Positions 1 to 5,749 of a stretch of 8,793 bases of DNA are shown one piece after another. The stretch's first letter is position 1; every line of letters begins with the position of its first letter. Source of the stretch: Clostridia bacterium. Lineage in GTDB: Bacteria; Bacillota_A; Clostridia; Christensenellales; Aristaeellaceae. The translations under genes and the position numbers were made by a program. The stretch covers positions 1 through 8,793 of the forward strand of contig JAFUPO010000146.1 of NCBI GenBank assembly GCA_017481185.1. Direction: 5' to 3'. The notes beneath the pieces were generated by a model that worked only from the letters and a program-made list of their open reading frames with translations, made no database searches and had not been told where the DNA came from.

Positions 1-306
1 CAGCCGCCGCCAGGTGCTTTCCTGGCTGGAGGCGCCCCTGGCAAACTGAATCTCACGGCTGGGCAAGCAGGCCGCCTGACCGCCCAGCAGCCAGGCAGCG
101 TCCTCTGCCGCCCGGGCTGCCGCCAGGTCGCTGGGGGTAACCATCACCACTGGTTTGCCGCATTGGGCGTAAACAGCCGCAGCCAAATAGGCCCGGATGC
201 CCTCAGGCAGCCCATACAGGGCCGTAACCTCACAGGCGTCCAGGCTTTGGATCAACTGTTTGAAAGGGGCCGTTTGCCCCAGGGGCGAAAACAAGGCGTG
301 ATTCAT
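1..306 (-). CDS. mfd: Transcription-repair coupling factor Mfd, N-terminal fragment (gene continues past left edge)
   Basis: Mfd is an ATP-driven translocase that removes RNA polymerase stalled at DNA damage and recruits the UvrA excision-repair machinery. Only the first 102 residues are visible, starting MNHALFSPLG. They match the UvrB-like N-terminal module of the family: an early LYGLPEG segment, then VMVTPSDLAAARAAEDAAWLL, then the SREIQFARGASSQESTWRRL stretch, which corresponds to the conserved 'R-E-x-x-F...S-x-E...R' region of UvrB-like domains. The ATG at 304-306 overlaps the pth stop codon (ATGA), so translation is probably coupled to pth. A CGGAG ribosome binding site lies 8 bases upstream, inside pth. 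pth followed by mfd is a well-known Bacillota gene order, which strengthens the call. The helicase domains lie outside the window. Confidence 0.9.
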   Translation of the reverse strand, partial: MNHALFSPLGQTAPFKQLIQSLDACEVTALYGLPEGIRAYLAAAVYAQCGKPVVMVTPSDLAAARAAEDAAWLLGGQAACLPSREIQFARGASSQESTWRRL

Positions 307-908
307 TGAGCAGGCTCCGTTTTCTTCGTTTCCTTATGATTATAGGTGCGCATGGCAAAATCAATGCCTTTTTCCACATAGGCTAACACGCAATCAGCTG
401 CCTCAACGTAGGCCTTGAAGGCAATTTCCCGCTCCTGAGCGTCCTTATAGTGGGAAAGAACCCAGTCTGCCAGATCCCACCCCTGAGGCTTGGCCCCTAC
501 GCCTACCCGTATGCGGGGAAAATCCTGCCGCCCCCACAGCCCAATAATGGAGCGCATACCGTTATGGGTCCCGGCGCTGCCGGATTTGCGCACCCGGATG
601 GCACCCTGGGGCAGATCAATATCGTCATAGATTACCAGCACATGGTCCGCCTCAGCCTTGTACCAGGAAACCAACTCCGTCAGGCACTGGCCGGAATTGT
701 TCATAAAGGTCTGGGGGCGGCAGAGCACCAGGCGCTTGCCTCCATAGGTGCCCTCGCCTACCTGGCCCTTGCACTTAGCCCGGTTGACCGGCAGATTCAA
801 TTTCTGGCTAAGCACCTCGATAACGTCAAAGCCCACATTGTGGCGGGTATGCTCATATTCGCGGCCCGGATTGCCCAAGCCTACAATAACAAATGTTTCT
901 TTTTCCAT
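303..908 (-). CDS. pth: Peptidyl-tRNA hydrolase
   Basis: This enzyme releases peptides from prematurely dropped peptidyl-tRNA so the tRNA can be reused; it is cytoplasmic and usually essential. The 201-residue product has the full Pth signature: GLGNPG at 10-15 with Asn13, RHNVGFDV with catalytic His23 (E. coli His20), PQTFMNNSG at 65-73 with Asn70, and IYDDIDLPQG at 93-102 with Asp95 (E. coli Asp93), followed by the SGSAGTHNGMRSI loop. The frame is open to 983, but the family always begins directly before the GLGNPG strand. The ATG at 906-908 has a GGAAGGGT ribosome binding site at good spacing, so that start is chosen and the 25 upstream residues are rejected. It lies 91 bases downstream of purR and overlaps mfd by four bases, forming part of a purR-pth-mfd unit. 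Confidence 0.95.
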   Translation of the reverse strand: MEKETFVIVGLGNPGREYEHTRHNVGFDVIEVLSQKLNLPVNRAKCKGQVGEGTYGGKRLVLCRPQTFMNNSGQCLTELVSWYKAEADHVLVIYDDIDLPQGAIRVRKSGSAGTHNGMRSIIGLWGRQDFPRIRVGVGAKPQGWDLADWVLSHYKDAQEREIAFKAYVEAADCVLAYVEKGIDFAMRTYNHKETKKTEPAQ

Positions 909-927
909 AACTGCACCCTTCCCAAAA

Positions 928-964
928 CGCCGATAGGCGGGAATCCCCCGCAAGGGGGCCCCGC
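928..964 (-). promoter_or_regulatory. GC-rich hairpin in the purR-pth intergenic region
   Basis: The 91-base gap between purR and pth holds a nested inverted repeat. GCGGG (937-941) pairs with CCCGC (960-964), and inside it CCCCC (945-949) pairs with GGGGG (954-958) around a four-base loop. An alternative short stem, CGCC/GGCG (928-931 with 936-939), shares bases with the outer arm and, read on the minus strand, is followed by TTTT. The two folds exclude each other, so this could be an attenuator, a weak terminator or an mRNA processing site limiting pth-mfd expression after purR. This is inference from base pairing only. No proper T-tract follows the large stem, so it is not called a terminator. 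Confidence 0.4.
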
Positions 965-999
965 AAAATCGCTCGTGATTCAAATCAAAAAGTAATTTC

Positions 1000-1818
1000 T
1001 CAGGCTTTCAGCCATTCCGCCGGGCGCACCCGCGCAGTGGATTGATCCGCCGGCATTTCCAATATCATCAGGGCCTTTTCGCCGCTGATATGCTTTTTGT
1101 CAGGTCGGGCTGTAGACATCACAAAAGCCATACCCACAACGGTCACCTTAAACTCGCACATCAGATCCACCATGGCCTTGGCCGTATCGCCGCCCTTCAA
1201 GAAGTCGTCAACGATCAAGGCGCGCTGGCCCTCCTTGACGGCGCGACGGGAAAGGGACATGGTTTCAATCTGCCCCTGAGAGCCGGAAACATAATTGATA
1301 TTCACCGCGGAGCCTTCGTAGACCTTGCTGGATCTGCGGGCAATCACCAGCGGCACACCCAAGGCGTTGGCAGTCATCAGCGCAACGGGGATGCCTTTGG
1401 TTTCCATGGTCAGAACAAAATCAGGAGCCTCCTGATAGTATTCCCCAGCCAGGATTACGCCCATGCGGGAGGTGATTTGAGGATCGGACAAAATATCCGA
1501 TAAGTACAAAAAACCGCCCGGAAGCACCCGGCCAGTGCCGCTAAGCTCATTGCTCAGTTCCTCAATGTAATCAAAAGCTGCCTGACGGGATAGACTGGGC
1601 CGATAGCGCACACCGCCGGCAGCGCCGGTCACCGTTTCCACCTCACCCAAATCAAAGGCACGGCAAACCCCCCGAAGAATATCAATATCCTCCGACATGG
1701 TGGATTTTGCCGAGCCGAAAAGCTCGCAAAACTGCGAGAGTGTATGAATCTTGTTTGGAGAGGAGGCCAACATACTGGTCATGGCGGCCAAACGTTCGTT
1801 GCGACGGATCTTATCCAT
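1000..1818 (-). CDS. purR: PurR-type purine operon repressor (winged helix plus PRTase-fold domain)
   Basis: This is the Gram-positive purine repressor, unrelated to the LacI-type E. coli PurR. It represses purine synthesis and transport genes, and PRPP binding relieves repression. The 272-residue product (B. subtilis PurR has 285) has an N-terminal winged-helix domain, about residues 1-72, starting MDKIRRNERLAAM and containing the SAKSTMSEDIDILR recognition region. A type I phosphoribosyltransferase-fold domain follows, with the PRPP motif LIVDDFLKGGDTAKAM at 201-216. The motif has GGDT where many homologues have AGGT. The open frame reaches 2001, but the family N-terminus and an AGGAG site 9 bases upstream pick the ATG at 1816-1818. 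It has its own promoter with flanking PurBox-like sites, implying autoregulation, and is followed by pth and mfd. Confidence 0.93.
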   Translation of the reverse strand: MDKIRRNERLAAMTSMLASSPNKIHTLSQFCELFGSAKSTMSEDIDILRGVCRAFDLGEVETVTGAAGGVRYRPSLSRQAAFDYIEELSNELSGTGRVLPGGFLYLSDILSDPQITSRMGVILAGEYYQEAPDFVLTMETKGIPVALMTANALGVPLVIARRSSKVYEGSAVNINYVSGSQGQIETMSLSRRAVKEGQRALIVDDFLKGGDTAKAMVDLMCEFKVTVVGMAFVMSTARPDKKHISGEKALMILEMPADQSTARVRPAEWLKA

Positions 1819-1858
1819 GGTATACGCTCCTGTCATGCTATGATTCCACATCCTGACA

Positions 1859-1888
1859 AGTATACCACAACACAACGAATATTGCCAA
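1859..1888 (-). promoter_or_regulatory. Sigma-A-type promoter of purR
   Basis: Read on the minus strand, the -35 element is TTGGCA (1883-1888) and the -10 element is TATACT (1859-1864), separated by 18 bases. Each differs from consensus at only one position. The purR start codon lies about 40 bases downstream. The promoter is in the gap after degV, so purR-pth-mfd can be transcribed separately from the upstream genes. Confidence 0.72.
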
Positions 1889-1915
1889 TACTTTTTTGAG
1901 TGATTGTTCGTTATT
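1871..1915 (-). promoter_or_regulatory. Pair of inverted PurBox-like operators at the purR promoter
   Basis: The B. subtilis PurR site is two copies of AWWWCCGAACWWT in inverted orientation with about 16-17 bases between them. On the minus strand, box 1 (1915-1903) reads AATAACGAACAAT, matching at 12 of 13 positions. Box 2 (1883-1871) reads AATATTCGTTGTG in the opposite orientation and is weaker, about 9 of 13, but keeps the TTCG core. The CGAA and TTCG cores are 31 bp centre to centre, close to the canonical layout. Box 1 lies upstream of the -35 element and overlaps the degV stop codon; box 2 lies between -35 and -10. The arrangement predicts repression of purR by its own product. Confidence 0.68.
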
Positions 1916-2792
1916 TTCGCAAATTTCTCGGCTTGCCCACATAGGCGGCAGCCACCATGCCTGCGCCCACATGAGCGCCAATAACAGGGCCAATATCGCA
2001 AAGAATAATCTCTAATTCGGGATGGCTGGCTTTGATCATGTCTGCCAAGCGCTGCGCAGTTTCAAGGTCGTCGCCATGGCCCACCATCAAGGTTCGGGTA
2101 TCCTCGGCCAGGGTAACATCCACCATTTCCACCAGCCGCTTAAAGGCGCGCTGTTTGCCGCGAATCTTATCAGCAACCTTCAGTTTTCCGTCCTCATCCA
2201 TGGTAAGCACGGGCTTAATATTCAAGGCCGTGCCCATAATGGCGCTGGACTTTGACAGGCGTCCGCCCCGGTACAGATGGAACAGATCCTCCACCGTGAA
2301 CCAGTGATTGACCCGCTGCCGGTTGTCATGAGCCCATGCGCATAAGTCCTCAAAGCTCATGCCCTCCCTTTTGAGCCGCGCGGCCTCGTAGATGAACGCA
2401 GCCTCCCCCACGGAGGCTGACAGCGTATCCACAGACCAGATGCGCACATCCGGATAAAGCTGCCGAAGCTCCTCCCCTGCCATTCGGGCGGACTGGTAGG
2501 TTCCGCTCAACCCAGAAGAAAAGCTCAAATACAAAATATCCAAGCCCTGCTTGGCTAAAGGGATAAAGGTATCCAAAAACAGGGTCATGTTGATCTGGGC
2601 AGTTTCAGGCTTCTCACCCTCTCGAAGCCGCTGATAAAACTCCTTCACAGAGAGCTGCCGCTGCGAGGGTTCATACATCACTTCACGATCTGACAGACGA
2701 ATGGGCATGGCAATGACCTTTACGCCGATCTCATCCAAAACGCTCTGTGGCAGATCAACTGTTGCATCCGTCACGAGGGCATAGTCCTTCAT
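1911..2792 (-). CDS. degV: DegV family fatty-acid-binding protein
   Basis: DegV-family proteins bind long-chain fatty acids; related FakB proteins present fatty acids to the kinase FakA. The 293-residue product has the usual family length and its landmarks: VTDATVDLP near the N-terminus (7-15), LSFSSGLSGTYQ at 89-100, which forms part of the lipid-binding site, LYRGGRLS at 173-180 followed by LNIKPVLTMDEDGKL, and the C-terminal DIGPVIGAHVGAG at 266-278. The ATG at 2790-2792 follows an AAAGGAGA site at rather long spacing (about 13 bases), and no better in-frame start is seen. It begins 45 bases after the YbaK-like gene with no clear promoter between, so the two are probably co-transcribed. 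No FakA kinase gene is visible, so a FakB role is not assigned. Confidence 0.92.
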   Translation of the reverse strand: MKDYALVTDATVDLPQSVLDEIGVKVIAMPIRLSDREVMYEPSQRQLSVKEFYQRLREGEKPETAQINMTLFLDTFIPLAKQGLDILYLSFSSGLSGTYQSARMAGEELRQLYPDVRIWSVDTLSASVGEAAFIYEAARLKREGMSFEDLCAWAHDNRQRVNHWFTVEDLFHLYRGGRLSKSSAIMGTALNIKPVLTMDEDGKLKVADKIRGKQRAFKRLVEMVDVTLAEDTRTLMVGHGDDLETAQRLADMIKASHPELEIILCDIGPVIGAHVGAGMVAAAYVGKPRNLRK

Positions 2793-2837
2793 GGTGAACC
2801 AATGTCTCCTTTCGTATATGAACTTCCAATACTGTTT

Positions 2838-3317
2838 TTAATTTTCTTCCCGCCAGGCTTTGCAGACATCCACCCACTTTTTCGCCTGGGCACATTCAAA
2901 CAGCTTATCCGGCGTCATTTCAATGGCGCTGTTGCTGCTGCCGCAGGCCGGAAAAACCGTTTCAAAACGCTTAAGAGAGACGTCTAAATACACCTGAACC
3001 CCTTCGTTAACTCCAAAGGGGCAAACGCCGCCGATGGCATGGCCCACCAGCCTTTCCACCTCGTCCCCCGCGGGCATAGATGCTTTTACGCCAAATTCTG
3101 TCTTGAAATTATGATTGTCAATCTTGGCGTCACCTGCTGCTACCACCAGCAAGCAGCCCTCTCCTTTTTTAAAGGACAGCGTTTTGGCGATACGCGCGCC
3201 TTCCACCCCCAACGCTTCCGCCGCCAAAGCCACCGTAGCGCTGGATACTGCCAGCTCCTGAATCTCATTCTCCAGCCCATAGGCTGCCAGATAAGCCCGC
3301 ACCCTTTCAATCGCCAT
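2838..3317 (-). CDS. ybaK: YbaK/EbsC family aminoacyl-tRNA deacylase
   Basis: YbaK/ProX-type proteins hydrolyse mischarged aminoacyl-tRNAs, for example Cys- or Ala-tRNA(Pro), as free-standing proofreading enzymes. The 159-residue product shows the family pattern: an N-terminal SSATVALAAEALGVEGARIA stretch, conserved lysine 45 in RIAKTLSF, LLVVAAGDAKIDNHNF at 56-71, GGVCPFG at 96-102 and the PACGSSNSAIEM loop at 123-134. The frame is open to 3398, but the chosen ATG at 3315-3317 has an AAGAGG site 8 bases upstream and matches where the family begins; the preceding 27 residues look like translated promoter DNA. It is first in an apparent transcription unit with degV. Which mischarged tRNA it edits cannot be decided from the sequence. 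Confidence 0.9.
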   Translation of the reverse strand: MAIERVRAYLAAYGLENEIQELAVSSATVALAAEALGVEGARIAKTLSFKKGEGCLLVVAAGDAKIDNHNFKTEFGVKASMPAGDEVERLVGHAIGGVCPFGVNEGVQVYLDVSLKRFETVFPACGSSNSAIEMTPDKLFECAQAKKWVDVCKAWREEN

Positions 3318-3348
3318 GATTATCGCCTCTTTTGCCAGTATACACGTT

Positions 3349-3377
3349 ATCATACTAAAGTCTGACAGAATATGCAA
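3349..3377 (-). promoter_or_regulatory. Candidate promoter of the ybaK-degV unit
   Basis: On the minus strand, TTGCAT (3372-3377) and TATGAT (3349-3354) are separated by 17 bases. The -10 element is strong and the -35 element weak. A second -10-like TATACT lies nearer the start codon but lacks a partner at good spacing. The site falls just after the terminator of the upstream gene, where a new promoter is expected. Confidence 0.45.
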
Positions 3378-3415
3378 GCAAAATATAAACCCATTCACCT
3401 TGAGCGAATGGGTTT
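3375..3415 (-). terminator. Intrinsic terminator of the lysR / ferritin-like unit
   Basis: A perfect 10-bp stem, AAACCCATTC (3387-3396) with GAATGGGTTT (3406-3415), encloses a 9-base loop. On the minus strand it is followed by TATATTTTGC. It begins 13 bases after the stop codon of the ferritin-like gene. On the plus strand a G-rich run follows instead, so it acts in the minus direction only. Confidence 0.8.
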
Positions 3416-3427
3416 GCGGGGGAGTCT

Positions 3428-4681
3428 TTAATTCAATCGTGTGGCACTGCGGCCTACCTCCACATTATCCTGGGTGCGATCCTGAAGGGGCTGGATGGGA
3501 TTAGGCGCCGTTTCCCACCGGTAATCCTGGCCAAAGAGGCGGATATGATCGGCAATCACGTCATGGCTCTGCACGTTGGGCACATCATGATTCATGGTCT
3601 GCTGATATTGAAAGAAATCTGCCTTGGGCGGCAATTCATCCACCCGGCGATAGCCCTCCCGCTGGCCAGTTTGCTCTACGGAAGCGGCCAGCACGCCTCT
3701 GACATAATCGATATTTGAGCCCAGCACCAGCGCCTGAGGAAAGCTCCCCTCGCCGACCACCTGGCGATAGTCCTTATGCTCATATTTCTCCAACAGCTCT
3801 GCCGCCAGCTTCAGGTGAACCAACTCCTGCTCGTAAAGCTGCTGCCAGACCTTTTTCATCCTCTGATCAGGCTCCGTTTCCATGCAGGACCAGTACAGAT
3901 AAGCTTCCGTATACTGGTGCATCACCAAACACTCCAGCCAGGTGGCCGTGGGATCCATCAGACAGCCGTATTGGGTTACGTGCTGCTCCTCAATCATGGC
4001 AATCTCTTGATACAGCCTGCGGCCCTTGGTATTGGGATACAGCGCACACACGTTCATGTAATAATTCATAGTCTGCTGTTCGGCGGCGGTGATAATGCCG
4101 CAGGCCAGCTTGGTAAAGGTATCCGCCTGCTTGTTGCTAATGGGATTTTTCACATCGTCATAAGGGAAACGGTGTTCAGCAATGGTGGGCCGGCCCGGCA
4201 TGATCTCCGTATAGCGGCCTACCAGGTTCTCCGCCTTCACCCCTGCATCCATGTCCAGAAGGTCTGCGTAGCGATACAGATGGTCAAAATCCTCCAGGAG
4301 AGCGAAATCCAGCGCCTGCTTCACATTAGCGTCGGTCACTCGCTGGGCCAGGTGGGCAGTCAGGTCTACCGCCAGCTGTTCATAGCCGATGGTATGCTCC
4401 AGCACCGATTCATCCAGAGGCTTCAGAGCGCTCAAAAGTTTTTGCTGCTGCTGTTCCAATCTGCGCAAAAGAGCCAGCTCCCGGCGCAGGTCGTTATTGG
4501 CGCAGTGGCGAGAAAACTGGTGCAAAAACCAATTCGCCTCAAACTCCGTGCCGTTCATCAGGATCACTCGGGTGCGGGTATAGGGATCCACCTCCTGTTT
4601 TAGATAGGGAGACGGGTACAGGGCTTTCCAATCCATAAAGCAGGTCTGAGGCGCTGGGGCAGTCTGTGCAAAGGGATCCAT
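3428..4681 (-). CDS. Uncharacterised large ferritin-like protein with three helix-pair repeats
   Basis: I do not recognise a named family. The 417-residue product is mostly amphipathic helix and has no signal peptide or membrane segment. Ferritin-like metal-ligand patterns occur three times: Glu101 with Asp131-x-x-His134, Glu201 with Glu231-x-x-His234, and Glu250 or Glu259 with Glu286-x-x-His289. In the first two pairs the spacing is identical (30 to the acidic residue, 33 to the His), as expected for repeated half-bundles of a ferritin-like or rubrerythrin-like carboxylate metal site. A Pro-rich tail follows residue 345. An ATG at 4733-4735 overlaps the lysR stop and would add 18 residues, but it lacks a ribosome binding site; the ATG at 4679-4681 has AAAGGAG at ideal spacing and is chosen. 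It is probably co-transcribed with the LysR gene. Metal binding, peroxide handling or iron storage are possibilities, none demonstrated. Confidence 0.8.
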   Translation of the reverse strand: MDPFAQTAPAPQTCFMDWKALYPSPYLKQEVDPYTRTRVILMNGTEFEANWFLHQFSRHCANNDLRRELALLRRLEQQQQKLLSALKPLDESVLEHTIGYEQLAVDLTAHLAQRVTDANVKQALDFALLEDFDHLYRYADLLDMDAGVKAENLVGRYTEIMPGRPTIAEHRFPYDDVKNPISNKQADTFTKLACGIITAAEQQTMNYYMNVCALYPNTKGRRLYQEIAMIEEQHVTQYGCLMDPTATWLECLVMHQYTEAYLYWSCMETEPDQRMKKVWQQLYEQELVHLKLAAELLEKYEHKDYRQVVGEGSFPQALVLGSNIDYVRGVLAASVEQTGQREGYRRVDELPPKADFFQYQQTMNHDVPNVQSHDVIADHIRLFGQDYRWETAPNPIQPLQDRTQDNVEVGRSATRLN

Positions 4682-4731
4682 GGCACTCACTCCTTTTTGT
4701 TTTCCCTTATCATGCACTGCCTCTGGCTTTC

Positions 4732-5649
4732 TCATTCCAGCATTTTCAAAAATTCTTCCACGGGCCGTGTCAGAACGCGATTGCGTTTATACACAAAGTA
4801 AAGGTATCGATATGCCCTGTCGCCGGATAGGTGATAGAACAGCAGCCTGCTATCACCTGGAGCCAGCCGCACCAGCGTATCGCTGACAAAGGCAGCCCCC
4901 AGCCCATAAGCAGCCAGATTATACGCAGAAATCTGCTGATCTAGCAGCAATCGAATATGGGGGCGAAAGCCCGCAGCTTCGCAAAGCTCCTCCCCTCGTT
5001 TGCGGGTGTCGTTTCCAGCCTTAAGCATCAGAAAGGGCAGATCCTGAAACATATCAAGGGGAACCGCCTCCTTCTCCTGGCCTGCTGCAACTTCCTCCGC
5101 CGTGAGCGCATAGGAGCGGGTTGCTTGAGGCGCTAGCAGGGTGGGCACCGCCAGCATCACGCGTTCCCTTTGATAGGGGCGGCTTTCAAACACCGCAGGA
5201 TCAAAAGCATAGTTTTCCACCACCACGTCCAGGCCGCCAGCCTGCAATTCTCTTTCCAAGGTGTCTGTATGCCCTTCGGTAAGCTTCACCGTTACCCCTG
5301 GATACCTGGCCGAAAAAGCAGAGATCATAGGCGGAAGCACATAGGAGGCGAACAGCATCGTTCCACCCAGCGACAGGGTGCCCGTTAGGCACTGCTCAGC
5401 ATCGCTCAGATACTGCTCAAAACCCATCTCAATCTCCTGAATCTGCTGTGCGCAGCGGATATACTCCCGTCCCATCTCCGTCAATCCAATTGGCGAAGTG
5501 CTGCGGTCAAAGATGGGGCCGCCCAGCTTTTCCTCAACCTTTTTCACCATCAAGCTCAGGGAAGGTTGAGATACATACAGCTTCGTTGCCGCTTTTGAAA
5601 AGCTCCGTTGCCGGTAAACCTCCATCACATAGCGCATTTCGCGAAACAT
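4732..5649 (-). CDS. LysR family transcriptional regulator, probable regulator of aspA
   Basis: A typical LysR-type activator or repressor of 305 residues. The N-terminal winged helix contains the signature SFSKAATKLYVSQPSLSLMV at 16-35, then KKVEEKLGGPIFDRS, then the linker helix. The effector-binding domain starts near residue 90 (GTLSLGG) and extends to the end, as in the family. The start ATG at 5647-5649 has an AGGAGG site 6 bases upstream. The gene is divergent from aspA across a 100-bp region containing a perfect LysR-type operator, the classic arrangement for a regulator and its target. The inducer is unknown; aspartate, fumarate or a related C4 acid would fit the context. No convincing promoter for this gene is visible, but any promoter must overlap the operator, so autorepression is likely. 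Its stop overlaps a potential ATG of the next gene. Confidence 0.93.
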   Translation of the reverse strand: MFREMRYVMEVYRQRSFSKAATKLYVSQPSLSLMVKKVEEKLGGPIFDRSTSPIGLTEMGREYIRCAQQIQEIEMGFEQYLSDAEQCLTGTLSLGGTMLFASYVLPPMISAFSARYPGVTVKLTEGHTDTLERELQAGGLDVVVENYAFDPAVFESRPYQRERVMLAVPTLLAPQATRSYALTAEEVAAGQEKEAVPLDMFQDLPFLMLKAGNDTRKRGEELCEAAGFRPHIRLLLDQQISAYNLAAYGLGAAFVSDTLVRLAPGDSRLLFYHLSGDRAYRYLYFVYKRNRVLTRPVEEFLKMLE

Positions 5650-5666
5650 GACATCCTCCTATAAAT

Positions 5667-5701
5667 AAATGCTTATATCATTGTTTTATATATAAGTATT
5701 T
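5667..5701. promoter_or_regulatory. LysR-type operator between lysR and aspA
   Basis: CTTATAT (5672-5678) and ATATAAG (5690-5696) form a perfect inverted repeat around 11 bases, fitting the T-N11-A rule for LysR-type regulators. The symmetry extends outward to 12 bp per arm with one mismatch (5667-5678 and 5690-5701). It abuts and just touches the aspA -35 element, suiting contact with RNA polymerase on aspA, and covers the region where the lysR promoter must lie. Confidence 0.8.
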
Positions 5702-5728
5702 GAAAATATTATAGGCCCCTTCTATAAT
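5700..5728 (+). promoter_or_regulatory. Sigma-A-type promoter of aspA
   Basis: TTGAAA (5700-5705) and TATAAT (5723-5728) are separated by exactly 17 bases. The -10 is consensus and the -35 differs at one position. The expected transcription start is near 5735, leaving a short leader of about 15 bases before the start codon. Confidence 0.85.
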
Positions 5729-5749
5729 AAAAGCAAGAGGTGAATGTTA

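Noticed and set aside
450..995. Plus-strand open frame of 181 codons opposite pth
   Set aside because: pth has complete catalytic motifs on the other strand; this frame is a GC-rich shadow.
3776..4603. Long open frame of 275 codons on the plus strand opposite the ferritin-like gene
   Set aside because: It has no ribosome binding site and no family resemblance, and it is the antisense shadow of a well-supported gene with its own start site and terminator.
4682..4735. Upstream ATG giving an ATGA overlap between lysR and the ferritin-like gene
   Set aside because: Attractive as coupling, but no ribosome binding site precedes it, while the ATG at 4679-4681 has AAAGGAG at ideal distance.
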